Assembly: GCA_021792135.1 (NCBI GenBank)
Contig: JAJYVF010000011.1
Location: 78,570-142,569, forward strand
From: Acidobacteriota bacterium
GTDB lineage: Bacteria; Acidobacteriota; Terriglobia; Terriglobales; Acidobacteriaceae
Length of the DNA: 64,000 bases
Reading direction: 5' to 3'
In this document: in pieces, positions 1-8,880 of the stretch
Numbering within the stretch: position 1 is the first letter of the stretch
Layout of the letters: the number at the start of each line of letters is the position of its first letter
Notes under the pieces: model-generated
The model's input: only the letters and a program-made list of their open reading frames with translations
Told to the model about the DNA's origin: nothing
Databases searched by the model: none
Position numbers and translations under genes: made by a program

Positions 1-193
1 TCTGCTCGAAGTCAGCGAGCGCCTGACGGGGCTGGCTGGCCTCGAGTGCTGCAAGGCCCTGGGCGAGGAGCGCCGCGGGCGCGGGCGATGTGGCGGGGCC
101 GGGCGCCGGCGGGTTGAGCATCTGCGCGGGGAGCGGCGCGGCTCCGCAGCTGAAGAGGAGTGCGACGTAAAGGAGTCGGAAGGCAGGAGGCAT
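1..193 (-). CDS. N-terminus of an exported protein, possibly TPR-containing (partial at left edge)
   Basis: The reading frame starts at an ATG at 193 and runs off the left edge, so only 64 residues are visible. They begin with a hydrophobic export signal (MPPAFRLLYVALLFSCGAAP) ending near PLPAQ, then a Pro/Ala-rich linker, then LAQGLAALEASQPRQALADF, whose spacing of small and hydrophobic residues resembles the first helix pair of a tetratricopeptide repeat. The Cys in LLFSC could also be a lipoprotein cysteine, but Phe at -2 is unusual for a lipobox. Function cannot be assigned from this fragment; a periplasmic or outer-membrane TPR protein is the most likely reading. It is transcribed away from the kinase gene on its right. 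Confidence 0.55.
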   Translation of the reverse strand, partial: MPPAFRLLYVALLFSCGAAPLPAQMLNPPAPGPATSPAPAALLAQGLAALEASQPRQALADFEQ

Positions 194-350
194 GCGGGTT
201 TCCAGGATTCACTGTACCGCGTTCAGCGAGGACGGCTGTTTCCTGCAGACCTGCTCGCGGTGACGAAAGCAACGCGACCGGAGCAGGCAGGCGAGCAGTC
301 CGGTGGATCGGGTATTCTGTTCGGGAATCTTTCCGGCAAGGAGATTGGAC

Positions 351-440
351 TTGGAAATCCTGGCGATTGTCAGCTTCACGGTGATTTTCCTCGGCAGCAT
401 TATCTGGGCGACGAGCAGGAAGGCGGAGACCCACCACTGA
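351..440 (+). CDS. Possible 29-residue single-pass membrane peptide
   Basis: A TTG codon at 351 is preceded by AAGGAGA seven bases upstream, a near-ideal ribosome binding site. The frame encodes 29 residues: an acidic start (MEILA), about 18 hydrophobic residues (IVSFTVIFLGSIIWA), then a basic and polar tail (TSRKAETHH) and TGA at 438-440. This is the layout of a small inner-membrane protein with a short tail. I do not recognise a family; it does not match CydX, KdpF or CcoS as I know them. It lies alone in the 530-base space between the left-edge gene and the kinase gene. The TTG start and small size keep confidence moderate. Confidence 0.4.
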   Translation: MEILAIVSFTVIFLGSIIWATSRKAETHH

Positions 441-726
441 GACCTTCCCGCACGGCCCACGAGATGCTATGATTTTTCATATCCCCTGACAGCTTTCCAG
501 AGAGCGCGGAATGCGAACGGATGGAACTGCGGCGAAGGCCCTGCTGTGCAGGTTCGATATCTGGCTGGAAACGCTGGAGATAATGGATTAGCGGAATTTC
601 TTCGGGTGCGGAGGCGGGTGGCAGTCCGCTTGCACCACGATTGGGAAACGGGAATTTCATGCCCCCAGGAAGTCTCTGCTGCCCGGAATCCGCAGGGGTG
701 TTCTTTACAGCGGTGTCTGATTCCGC

Positions 727-3591
727 ATGGAGAGGTCGTTCCAAACCCGCATCACCGCAGTTCTGCTGGCGCTCTTTACCGGAGCGGCAGTGGCGTGCGC
801 GGGGTTCAATCTGGCCCAGGAGAGCCGGTTTTTTGCCCCTTCCGATGGGGTCTGGTGGACGGAAGCTTCCGGCGGGCTGAAGGCGGAGCGGGTTCCGCAT
901 AACACGCCGGGTGAGAGAGCAGGGATCAAGGCCGGCGACCTGCTGGTGGCCGCCAACAACGTGCCGACGCCGCAGGCGGCCTCGCTGATGCGGCAGATCT
1001 GGCGGACCGGCGCCTACAACATCATTCATTACACGCTGGTGCGGCACGGAATCCGGCTGCCGGATGTGCAGGTGGATCTGGATGCGCAGGACCGCAGCAT
1101 CAATCAGGGCTTCCGGCTGATCGCGCTGGTCTACCTGGGCATTGGGCTCTACGTGCTGCTGCGGCGCTGGACGGCGCCGCATTCGACCCACTTCTACATT
1201 TTTTGCCTGGTCTCGTTTGTCCTCTACTCGTTCTGGTACACGGGCAAGTTCAACGAGTTTGACTGGATTGTCTTCTGGGGCGGGATCGGAGCCAACGCGC
1301 TGCAGCCGGCGCTGTTCCTGCATTTCGCCGAGGCGTTTTCGGCCGAGCGGCGGCGGGGCCGCGCCTGGCTGGTGACGCTGACCTATCTGCCCGGAGTGCT
1401 GCTGGTCAGCCTGCAGGTGCTGGCCATGCAGATGTGGTCGGCAACCGAGGTGCTGCGGCATCGGCTGGATCAGGTAGCGACGGGGTATCAGGCGCTGTTT
1501 TATCTGCTGGCCGGCATGGTGTTCTACATGCACTACCGCCGCAAGGCGGCTCCGCTGGAACGGCAGCAGCTGCTCTGGCTGACGCGCGGCACCGCGCTGG
1601 CGGTGCTGCCCTTCACGCTGCTCTATGCCATTCCGTACATGGCCGACATCGCCATGCCGGATGCGGTGACGAAGGTTGCGGGCATCTGCATGGTGTTCCT
1701 GCCGCTGACCTTCAGCTGGGCCATCGTGCGTTACCGTATGATGGACGTCGACCTCATCTTCAAGCGTGGCGTGACCTACACGCTGGCCACGGCGGCGCTG
1801 GTGGGGCTCTACTTCGCGCTGGTGGCGGTGGCGGCGGAGGTGGTGAACAAACACCTGCCCAGCGCCGGGGTGTGGGGCGTGTTCGCGGCGATCATCATCA
1901 CCGCGCTGCTCTTCGATCCGCTGAAGCGGGCGATTCAGGGGCAGGTGGACCGCGTCTTCGACCGGCAGAGCTACGACTACCGGACGACGCTGATCGACTT
2001 CGGGCGGGGGCTGAGCTCGTTCACCGATCTGGATGCGCTGCTGCACGCGATTGTGGACCGGCTGCCGCGGACGCTGCTGGTGGAGCGGGTGGCGGTATTT
2101 GTTTCCGACGCGCCGGGGAAGTACGCGCTGGCCGCACAGCATGGACTGCCGCCGGCGATTGCCGGAGCGGGGCTGGATCTGGGGTTCTTCGACTTTGACC
2201 GGCCGGGCGCGGGGACGCACATGTTCCTTGAAAACCCGCAGCAGACTCTGCATCTGAAGCCGGCCGAGCAGAGGACGGTGGCGCTCCTCGACATGAACTA
2301 CTTCCTGCCCTGCCGGGTGGGGGTGCCCGGAGCGCGCGACTGGCAGATGCAGGACCGCACCATCGCGGTGATCGGCCTGGGGCGGCGCGAGGGCGGCGAA
2401 TTCCTGTCGAGCGAGGATATGGAGCTGCTCGAGTCGCTGGCCGGGTATATCGGGATTGCGCTCCAGAATGCGCGGCTGTACGCCAGCCTCGAAGAGAAGA
2501 TCGCGGAGTACGAGCGGCTGAAGGAGTTCAACGAGAACATCGTCGAGTCGATCAATGTGGGGATTCTGGCGGTCGATCCGGAGGAGCGGATCGAGAGCTG
2601 GAATTCGCAGATGGAAGTGATGTTCGCGCTGGCCAGGAAAGAGGCGCTGCACCAGCCTCTGGAGGCGGTTTTCCCGCGGACGCTGGTAGAGGAGTTCCGG
2701 CGGGTGAAGGATCAGCCCGGCGTGCACAACCTGTATAAGTTCCGCCTGGAGACGCGGGCGGAAGAGACGCGCATCGCGAATATCGCGATTGCGCCGCTGG
2801 TTTCGCGGGATTTCCGGACGGTGGGGCGGATCATCCTGGTCGACGACATCACCGATCAGACAGAGATGGAAGGCCAGCTGGCGCAGGCGGAGAAGCTGTC
2901 GTCCATCGGGCTGCTGGCCGCCGGCGTGGCGCACGAGGTGAATACTCCGCTGGCGGTGATTTCCTCCTATGCGCAGATGCTTTTAAGGCAGGTCAAGGGC
3001 GATGAGCGGCTGGGGCCGCTGCTCGAAAAGATCACGCAGCAGACCTTCCGCGCTTCGGAGATCGTGAACGGGCTGCTGAATTTCTCGCGCACCAGCGGGG
3101 CGGAATATCGCGAGACGGATGTGAACGCGATCATTCGCGATACGCTGACGCTGCTGGAGCATCAGTTCAAGACTTCGCAGATCACCGTGGAGACCAACCT
3201 CATGCCCGGGCTTCCGCCCATCATGGGCAACGCGGGCAAGCTGCAGCAGGTCTTTCTCAACCTGTTTTTGAACGCGAAGGATGCGATGGCCGGGGCGAGC
3301 GAGCAGCGCTGGCTGAGGATCGCCACGGAAGTCAATGGGCACGTCAGCATTTCCATCGCCGACAGCGGATCGGGGATTGCGCCGGAGCATCTGCGGCGCA
3401 TCTACGATCCCTTCTTCACGACCAAGACGGCGCGGAGGGACGGACATCCGCGCGGGACGGGCCTGGGGCTGGCGGTGACCTATGGAATTATTCAGGAACA
3501 CTCGGGGAAGATTCACGTGGAGAGCCAGCCAGGACAGGGTACGACTTTTTATCTGGAGTTTCCGTTACTGAGGAAGCCGGCGCATGTCTGA
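727..3591 (+). CDS. Membrane sensor histidine kinase with PDZ, GAF and PAS domains
   Basis: This 954-residue protein has a transmembrane segment at about 8-26, a PDZ-like domain at about 50-120 (NTPGERAGIKAGDLLVAANN), several further membrane helices at about 130-410, a GAF-like region at about 425-590, a PAS domain at about 605-715, then HisKA and HATPase domains. The phospho-acceptor is His736 in AAGVAHEVNTPLAVI. The ATP lid motifs are NLFLNAKDAM, DSGSGI, DPFFTTK and GTGLGLAV. The kinase core is of the NtrB/AtoS type. Its stop overlaps the start of the sigma-54 activator by 8 bases, so the two are almost certainly a coupled two-component system. The PDZ domain facing outside the cytoplasm suggests sensing of envelope proteins or peptides, which is an inference. 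No strong ribosome binding site precedes this ATG, and 441-726 holds nothing else I can support. Confidence 0.92.
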   Translation: MERSFQTRITAVLLALFTGAAVACAGFNLAQESRFFAPSDGVWWTEASGGLKAERVPHNTPGERAGIKAGDLLVAANNVPTPQAASLMRQIWRTGAYNIIHYTLVRHGIRLPDVQVDLDAQDRSINQGFRLIALVYLGIGLYVLLRRWTAPHSTHFYIFCLVSFVLYSFWYTGKFNEFDWIVFWGGIGANALQPALFLHFAEAFSAERRRGRAWLVTLTYLPGVLLVSLQVLAMQMWSATEVLRHRLDQVATGYQALFYLLAGMVFYMHYRRKAAPLERQQLLWLTRGTALAVLPFTLLYAIPYMADIAMPDAVTKVAGICMVFLPLTFSWAIVRYRMMDVDLIFKRGVTYTLATAALVGLYFALVAVAAEVVNKHLPSAGVWGVFAAIIITALLFDPLKRAIQGQVDRVFDRQSYDYRTTLIDFGRGLSSFTDLDALLHAIVDRLPRTLLVERVAVFVSDAPGKYALAAQHGLPPAIAGAGLDLGFFDFDRPGAGTHMFLENPQQTLHLKPAEQRTVALLDMNYFLPCRVGVPGARDWQMQDRTIAVIGLGRREGGEFLSSEDMELLESLAGYIGIALQNARLYASLEEKIAEYERLKEFNENIVESINVGILAVDPEERIESWNSQMEVMFALARKEALHQPLEAVFPRTLVEEFRRVKDQPGVHNLYKFRLETRAEETRIANIAIAPLVSRDFRTVGRIILVDDITDQTEMEGQLAQAEKLSSIGLLAAGVAHEVNTPLAVISSYAQMLLRQVKGDERLGPLLEKITQQTFRASEIVNGLLNFSRTSGAEYRETDVNAIIRDTLTLLEHQFKTSQITVETNLMPGLPPIMGNAGKLQQVFLNLFLNAKDAMAGASEQRWLRIATEVNGHVSISIADSGSGIAPEHLRRIYDPFFTTKTARRDGHPRGTGLGLAVTYGIIQEHSGKIHVESQPGQGTTFYLEFPLLRKPAHV

Positions 3592-5020
3592 AGGAACGGT
3601 TGCAGCTCCGGCAAATTCTCAGTCTGCGGGTTCGGAAGCCACTCAGAGAATTCTGATCATCGATGACGAGGCGGCCATCCGCGAGTCGCTGGAGACCCTG
3701 CTGTCGCTCGAAGGCTATGCCGTCGAGACGGCGGAAAACGGCGAGCAGGGACTGGAGCGCATTGCGGAACAGCCCTTCGACCTGGTGCTGCTGGATCTGG
3801 CGCTGCCCGGGCGCAACGGGATCGAGATTCTCGCAACGATTCGCCAGCGGCACGAATCGCTGCCGGTAATCATGATCACCGCCTACGGCACGGTGAGCAA
3901 CGTCGTGGATGCGATCCGCGGCGGCGCGCAGAATTTCATCCAGAAACCATGGGATAACGAGAAGCTGCTGGCGGATATCCGCGCGGCCATCGCGCGTTAC
4001 CGGACGGAAGAAGAAAACATCCAGCTCAAGCGGGCGCTGCGCCAGCGCTACAACTTCCCCAACATTGTGGGGAAGAGCGAGGCGATGCTGCGCATCTTCG
4101 ATCTGGTGGCGCAGGTGGCGCCGACGCGGTCGACGGTACTGATCCAGGGCGAGAGCGGCACGGGCAAGGAGCTGATCGCCAAGGCGTTGCACGCCAACTC
4201 GCCCCGCAGGGACAGACCGTTCGTGCCGGTGAATACCGGGGCGATGCCGACGGATCTGCTGGAGTCAACGCTCTTCGGGCATGTAAAGGGCGCCTTTACC
4301 TCGGCGATCGCCGCCAAGAAGGGCCTTTTTGAGATCGCCAACGGCGGGACGCTCTTCCTGGACGAGATCGCCACGATGGGGATGGATACGCAGGCGAAGA
4401 TCCTGCGCGTGCTGCAGGACCGCCGCTTTATGCACCTGGGCGGGGTGCAGGAGATCCAGGTGGACGTGCGGATCATTGCGGCCACCAATGTGGATCTGCG
4501 CCAGGCGGTGCGGGAAGGCAAGTTCCGCGAGGATCTGTATTACCGGCTGAACGTGATTGCCATCGAGCTGCCTCCGCTGCGCAGCCGGCGCGAGGATATT
4601 CCGGCGCTGGCGATGCACTTTCTGAAGAGGTACGCGGAAGAGAACGGGCTGCCGGTGCGGTCAATTTCGCCCGATGCGATGCGGGCCCTGGCGGACTACG
4701 AGTGGCCGGGGAATGTGCGCGAACTCGAAAACGTGATCGAGCGCGGTGTGGTGCTGTCATCGGGCACGACGATCGGCGCGGACCTGCTGCCGGGGCATCT
4801 GACGGGCGCAAGCTACTCGACCAGCCTGCTGGAACACAGTCCGAATGCTTCGCTGTTCGACATCATGGAGGATATCGAGCGGCGGATCATCGTCGACAAG
4901 CTGGAGCGCTGCAACGGCAATCAGACGGAGGCTGCGGAGCAGTTCCGGATCCCGCTCTCGACACTCAACCAGAAGATCAAGCGGCTCAATATCGAGATTC
5001 GCAAGCGCGCGCGGGAATAA
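3584..5020 (+). CDS. NtrC-family sigma-54-dependent response regulator
   Basis: 478 residues with the standard three parts. The receiver domain (about 22-140) has acidic residues at LIIDDEA and phospho-acceptor Asp71 in LVLLDLALPGRNG. The AAA+ domain has Walker A GESGTGKE (from 189), Walker B GGTLFLDEI and an arginine-finger region. A C-terminal Fis-type helix-turn-helix is visible (EAAEQFRIPLSTLNQKIKRL). It activates sigma-54 RNA polymerase after phosphorylation by the kinase encoded just upstream, whose gene it overlaps by 8 bases. The sigma-54 contact loop reads GAFTSA (236-241) instead of the usual GAFTGA, with Ser240 in place of Gly. Target promoters are unknown. Confidence 0.94.
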   Translation: MSEGTVAAPANSQSAGSEATQRILIIDDEAAIRESLETLLSLEGYAVETAENGEQGLERIAEQPFDLVLLDLALPGRNGIEILATIRQRHESLPVIMITAYGTVSNVVDAIRGGAQNFIQKPWDNEKLLADIRAAIARYRTEEENIQLKRALRQRYNFPNIVGKSEAMLRIFDLVAQVAPTRSTVLIQGESGTGKELIAKALHANSPRRDRPFVPVNTGAMPTDLLESTLFGHVKGAFTSAIAAKKGLFEIANGGTLFLDEIATMGMDTQAKILRVLQDRRFMHLGGVQEIQVDVRIIAATNVDLRQAVREGKFREDLYYRLNVIAIELPPLRSRREDIPALAMHFLKRYAEENGLPVRSISPDAMRALADYEWPGNVRELENVIERGVVLSSGTTIGADLLPGHLTGASYSTSLLEHSPNASLFDIMEDIERRIIVDKLERCNGNQTEAAEQFRIPLSTLNQKIKRLNIEIRKRARE

Positions 5021-5066
5021 CAGAGCACAGGGCTCAGGAAAAGCGTCTGCGGAAGCGGCACGAGCC

Positions 5067-5792
5067 TCACTGGATCGAGAAGACAGCGTAGACGGTTGCG
5101 GACTCTTCCACCCGCTGGGGGAAGATAGCCAGCGGGGCCGATGCGGTGGCTGCTTTCGACATGCGCCCGATTGCCAGCAGCGGACGTATGGGAGGCTGGG
5201 GCATCTGGTTGCTGGCGTAGAGCAGCGGCCCCAGCTGCACTCCGAGGCCGGCGGCCATTTGCGCAGCAATGGCGTGAGCGCGGGCCAGAGCCTTTGCTGC
5301 GGCTTTGGCCTGAAGGGCACTGCGGTCCGCAACATCCCAGTCGATATTGCCGCTCTCATTTGCACCGGCCTCGATGGCGGCATGGAGGACAGCGGCGGCG
5401 TCCCTGGCCGAGGTGCGGACGCTCCAGCTCTGCGAAAGCGTGAACTGTCTCCTGGCCCGCTCTTCGGGGGTCGTCGGATTATCGGGAAGGAACACGGTGC
5501 GCGACAGGTTCTGCCCGCGGCTCTGGATGGCCTCATCGGGGACGTCGGCCTTCTTCAGGGCAGCGACGATGGCATTCGAGATTTTCGATCCCTGGCGGTA
5601 GGCGCTGTCCGCGTCGGGGGCCCAGGTGCCGAAGCCGACCGAAATGCTGGCGATGTCGGCCGGCGCCGAGGCCGTGTCGCTGGCCGTGATGGCGATGGTG
5701 CGGTTGTTCTTATCGACCTGTATGCTCGGCGTTTGGGCCTGAGCCGAGACAATGAGAATGGCGGCCAGGGGCAGAAACGAAGCTTTCTTCAT
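5067..5792 (-). CDS. SIMPL domain (DUF541) exported protein
   Basis: 241 residues with a signal peptide (MKKASFLPLAAILIVSAQAQ) and a mature part typical of the SIMPL/DUF541 family: an early ITASDTASAPADIASISVGF strand, a middle block of alternating strands and helices, and a tail rich in Pro and Ala. I chose the ATG at 5792 because GAGGAG lies a few bases upstream and the signal peptide starts there. Family members are periplasmic or surface proteins of poorly defined role; an oligomeric, oxidative-stress-related role has been described for the BP26/YggE relatives. The gene converges on the response-regulator gene and diverges from the Mla-type permease gene. Confidence 0.85.
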   Translation of the reverse strand: MKKASFLPLAAILIVSAQAQTPSIQVDKNNRTIAITASDTASAPADIASISVGFGTWAPDADSAYRQGSKISNAIVAALKKADVPDEAIQSRGQNLSRTVFLPDNPTTPEERARRQFTLSQSWSVRTSARDAAAVLHAAIEAGANESGNIDWDVADRSALQAKAAAKALARAHAIAAQMAAGLGVQLGPLLYASNQMPQPPIRPLLAIGRMSKAATASAPLAIFPQRVEESATVYAVFSIQ

Positions 5793-5941
5793 GGCGCAAC
5801 TCCTCAGAAGGGATTGTACGGGTGCCGGGTCCGACTGCCGGGGGTGTGCTACGCTCAGGTTTCGGAGTGGGTCGAAGCGGCCTTCCGGTTGATGATTCGC
5901 CGAAACGGGTTGCGCATCCAATCCGGCAGTACACGATAGCT

Positions 5942-6721
5942 ATGCCTTTAGCGACGATCGATGCAGCGGCGAAGCGGGGCGTTCTGGCGGTGCAGCAGTA
6001 CGCTGCGATGTCGGGCCGAGCGATGGGGAATCTCTTTCGCAGGCCGTTTTACCGCTCGGACGTCTTCCTGCAGGCCGACATTATCGGGGTCGGATCTCTG
6101 CCGATTGTGATCCTGACCGGGTTTTTCCTGGGCGGGGTGCTGGCCCTGCAGTCGTCCTCGACGCTGACGCAGTTTGGTGCGACGGCGTACACCGGGCAGC
6201 TGGTCAGCTTCTCGATGATCAAGGAGATCGGGCCGGTGGTGACGGCGCTGATGGTTTCGGGGCGCAACGCTTCCGGCATGGCCAGCGAACTGGGGTCGAT
6301 GATGGTGACTGAGCAGATCGACGCCATGCGGGCGCTCGGGACCGACCCGCTGAAAAAGCTCGTCATGCCGCGCATCGTGGCGACCGTCGTGATGCTCTTT
6401 TTCCTGGTGATCCTGTCGGACATGGTGGGCATCTTCGGCGGGGGCTTCGTTTCGGTCGTCATGCTCGGCCAGGATGGCTCCCAGTACTTCCACACCGCCT
6501 ATCAGTCGCTGGAGTTTCCGGACGTTCTGCAGGGGCTGGTGAAGCCGGTGTTCTTCGGGTTCATCATTGCAAGCATCGGCTGCTTCTACGGCATGAAGAC
6601 GCGCGGAGGCACGCAGGGCGTGGGACGGTCGACGACGCAGGCGGTGGTGGTGTCGTCGATCCTGATCATCGTGACAGACTTCCTGATCAGCCGATTCCTC
6701 ATCGGCATCTTCGGGCGGTGA
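5942..6721 (+). CDS. mlaE: MlaE-type lipid ABC transporter permease
   Basis: 259 residues, the usual MlaE length, with five or six membrane helices. It has the family hallmarks SFSMIKEIGPVVTALMVSGR and SGMASELGSMMVTEQIDAM. MlaE with MlaF forms the inner-membrane part of the system that moves phospholipids between the inner and outer membrane. I chose ATG 5942 (MPLATID) because upstream codons in this frame look non-coding, although there is no clear ribosome binding site. The stop overlaps the start of the ATPase gene by four bases (GTGA), a coupled arrangement. The substrate-binding MCE protein MlaD is not encoded next door. Confidence 0.9.
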   Translation: MPLATIDAAAKRGVLAVQQYAAMSGRAMGNLFRRPFYRSDVFLQADIIGVGSLPIVILTGFFLGGVLALQSSSTLTQFGATAYTGQLVSFSMIKEIGPVVTALMVSGRNASGMASELGSMMVTEQIDAMRALGTDPLKKLVMPRIVATVVMLFFLVILSDMVGIFGGGFVSVVMLGQDGSQYFHTAYQSLEFPDVLQGLVKPVFFGFIIASIGCFYGMKTRGGTQGVGRSTTQAVVVSSILIIVTDFLISRFLIGIFGR

Positions 6722-7548
6722 GCGCCGTGGGCGCAAACGGCGCGACGGCCCCCGATGCGGACGAGCCGGTGGTGGTGTTCGACGATGTGTCGATCGGCTT
6801 CGACCGCAAGCCGGTGCTCGAGAACATTTCCTTCCGGATTCGCCGCGGAGAGACGCGGATCCTGCTGGGTCCGGCAGGCGTGGGCAAGAGCGTACTGCTC
6901 AAGCTGACCAATGGGCTGCTGCGCCCGGACTCGGGCCGGATTTTCGTCTTCGGCAACGAGATCAGCGCCATGCGCGAGCAGGACCTCTTCGAGATTCGCG
7001 GGGCGATCGGAACCGTGTTTCAGGAGGGCGCGCTCTTCGATTCGCTCACCGTACGGGACAACGTGGGCTACCGCCTGCTCGAGGAGCATCTCTCCGAGGA
7101 GGAGACTACCCGGCGCGTGACCGAGGCACTGCGCTTTGTCGAGCTCGAGCAGACGCTGGACAAGTTTCCTTCGGAGCTTTCGGGCGGAATGCGGCGGCGC
7201 GTGGCGATTGCGCGAGCCATTGTTACGAATCCCAAACTGATTCTGTACGATTCGCCAACCGGAGGGCTCGACCCCATCACGTCGACTACGATCATCGAAC
7301 TGGTGATGAAGCAGCGGGACGTCTCGCATACGAGTTCGCTGGTCATAACCCACCGGCTGCAGGATGCCTTTGTGCTGGCCACCCACCATTTCAGCCGGGA
7401 GAAGAACGGGATGTTGCCGCTGCCGGCAGGGGAGACCGATTCGCACACCAGCTTCCTTCTGCTGCACCAGGGGCGGCTGGCGTTCGACGGCACGACCGCA
7501 GAACTGGTGCACTCGGAGGACCCCTTTATCCGGGAGTACATCAGTTGA
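6718..7548 (+). CDS. mlaF: MlaF-type ABC transporter ATPase
   Basis: 276 residues beginning with GTG in a GTGA overlap with the permease stop. Walker A is LGPAGVGKSVLL, the ABC signature is LSGGMRRRVAIARA, and Walker B is LILYDSPTGGLDP followed by the H-loop VITHRL. The pairing with MlaE and the sequence pattern place it in the Mla/Ttg2A phospholipid-transport ATPase family. About 15 residues precede the conserved core, so a slightly shorter start is possible. No MCE-domain (MlaD) or MlaC gene follows; those partners must be elsewhere in the genome or absent. Confidence 0.9.
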   Translation: MSAVGANGATAPDADEPVVVFDDVSIGFDRKPVLENISFRIRRGETRILLGPAGVGKSVLLKLTNGLLRPDSGRIFVFGNEISAMREQDLFEIRGAIGTVFQEGALFDSLTVRDNVGYRLLEEHLSEEETTRRVTEALRFVELEQTLDKFPSELSGGMRRRVAIARAIVTNPKLILYDSPTGGLDPITSTTIIELVMKQRDVSHTSSLVITHRLQDAFVLATHHFSREKNGMLPLPAGETDSHTSFLLLHQGRLAFDGTTAELVHSEDPFIREYIS

Positions 7549-7888
7549 ACGGGGCAGCGTTCAGCGGTTAGCGTTCTGTTGGTTTTAACGTGCGAGGCCA
7601 CGCCCGTATTCGCATTGAACTCCTGATCCCAGATGCCAGCAGGCACGAGCGACTTTGATGCCCTGACGGTTAAACCTGGTACGCACATGAGGCCTGATGA
7701 GATTGTCTCGAACTGTATCCGCCAATACCGCGCACCCGTCCGTGCCGAGACGGCTTCTTCCCGGATCAGAGCAGCGCGTCAGATGCAATCCGCAAACAGC
7801 TCTCCGCACAGTACAAAGCTACTTTGAGAAAACCTCTCCTCCTCATCCCCCGGTTCCTTTGCCGCGTCAGTCAAGTGCACCGGCGTGG
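7549..7888. other. 340-base stretch with no convincing gene
   Basis: Between the ATPase stop and the S41 peptidase stop (convergent genes) I see only short frames with poor codon bias and no ribosome binding site. A short repeat of AGCGTT occurs just after the ATPase gene. There is no clear terminator hairpin with a T-run. Confidence 0.4.
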
Positions 7889-8880
7889 CTACTGCCGCTC
7901 CAGAACGGGAACTGACAAGTGAATCCCGGGCAACACCGGCATCAGCTCCACCCTGTCGTCCTTCATGAGAAACGTCATTGAGAAGCCGTCGGGAAGCTGG
8001 TCCAGCCGGTAGTGGTCGCCGCCTGCAGTCCTCGGCGCGAAGTCCACCGGACTCGGCTGGTGCTGGCGGCAATAGAGCCTTCCATCCTTCGCTTCAATCT
8101 CGAACTGTGGCCCACCCGACCGGCCATACTGCCCTGTGATCTGGCCTGGCGTCAGGCTCGGTGGTCCGCTCAGTTTTGCAGCCGCAAGCGTGCGCAATAC
8201 GGCCAGCGACCGCGGGTCGCTCGCGCTCGCCGCGAGCCGCCCGGCGGCCAACGACCATGCTTTGCCCAGCGCCTCGCCTGCAGGTACCTCCACATCCGGC
8301 TTCACGCCGACGCCCTCCCAGTTGGTGCCGGTTGCGGCGCTGATCACGTAGCCCGTTGGCACAAAGGCCGAGAATCCGTAGCCGAGCTGTGAATTTCCGT
8401 TGTTCGACGGATTCGCTCCGTCCCCGGTGGTCTCGCCCACGATCATGCCCCTTTTGAAAGCCTGGATCTCGTACGCGAGTCCTTCCGCAGCCGAAAACGT
8501 ACGCTGCGAGGTCAGAACATACAGCGGCTTCTTCGCGCCGTAGGAGAGCGGGCCCAGGTCCGTCGTCCGGAACGCCTGCTTCCGCTTTGTGTCGCCCTCC
8601 CTCCAGTACGCCGTCGCTCCCGTGAACGGCGCGCCCTCGCTGAAGTAGCTCATGAACAGCTCCGCATGGCCGCTCCCGCCCGTGTTGCCGCGCAGGTCCA
8701 GGATCATCGCGTCCGTGTTGTGCAGGAAGGCAAACGCTGCCGCGATCGCTGCCTTGCCGTTCTGGTCCTGCATCGCCATCGTGTTCACTGCCATATACCC
8801 GATGTTGCCGTACAGAATCCGTGTCTCCACAATGCCGCCGTTCTCCTTAACCGACTCGGCCAGCATCTCTGCCGTCGGCG
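7889..8880 (-). pseudogene. S41-family peptidase, 5' part missing
   Basis: The frame encodes about 330 residues of an S41 (C-terminal processing/IRBP-like) serine peptidase. VETRILYGNIGYMAVNTM and DAMILDLRGNTGGSG are the family landmarks, and TSQRTFSAAEGLAYEI contains the catalytic Ser region, followed by IVGETTGDGANP. The C-terminal add-on ends in LSVPVLERQ. Intact family members have an export signal and roughly 100 more residues before this core. Here homology stops at about 8880, where the sequence switches to a group II intron reading on the other strand; the few extra codons before PPTAEML (GTG at 8908) belong to the intron. With no signal peptide the product would stay in the cytoplasm, so I regard the gene as broken. 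Confidence 0.8.

Noticed and set aside
511..591. 26-residue frame upstream of the kinase gene
   Set aside because: It starts with ATG but has no good ribosome binding site and no clear hydrophobic helix, unlike the frame at 351-440.
400..2934. 844-codon open frame on the minus strand over the histidine kinase gene
   Set aside because: It is rich in Arg, His, Pro and Gln with no domain or start signal, and is the mirror of the strongly coding kinase on the plus strand.
7633..7827. 64-codon frame between the Mla ATPase gene and the S41 gene
   Set aside because: No ribosome binding site, no hydrophobic or domain-like pattern; not supported as a gene.
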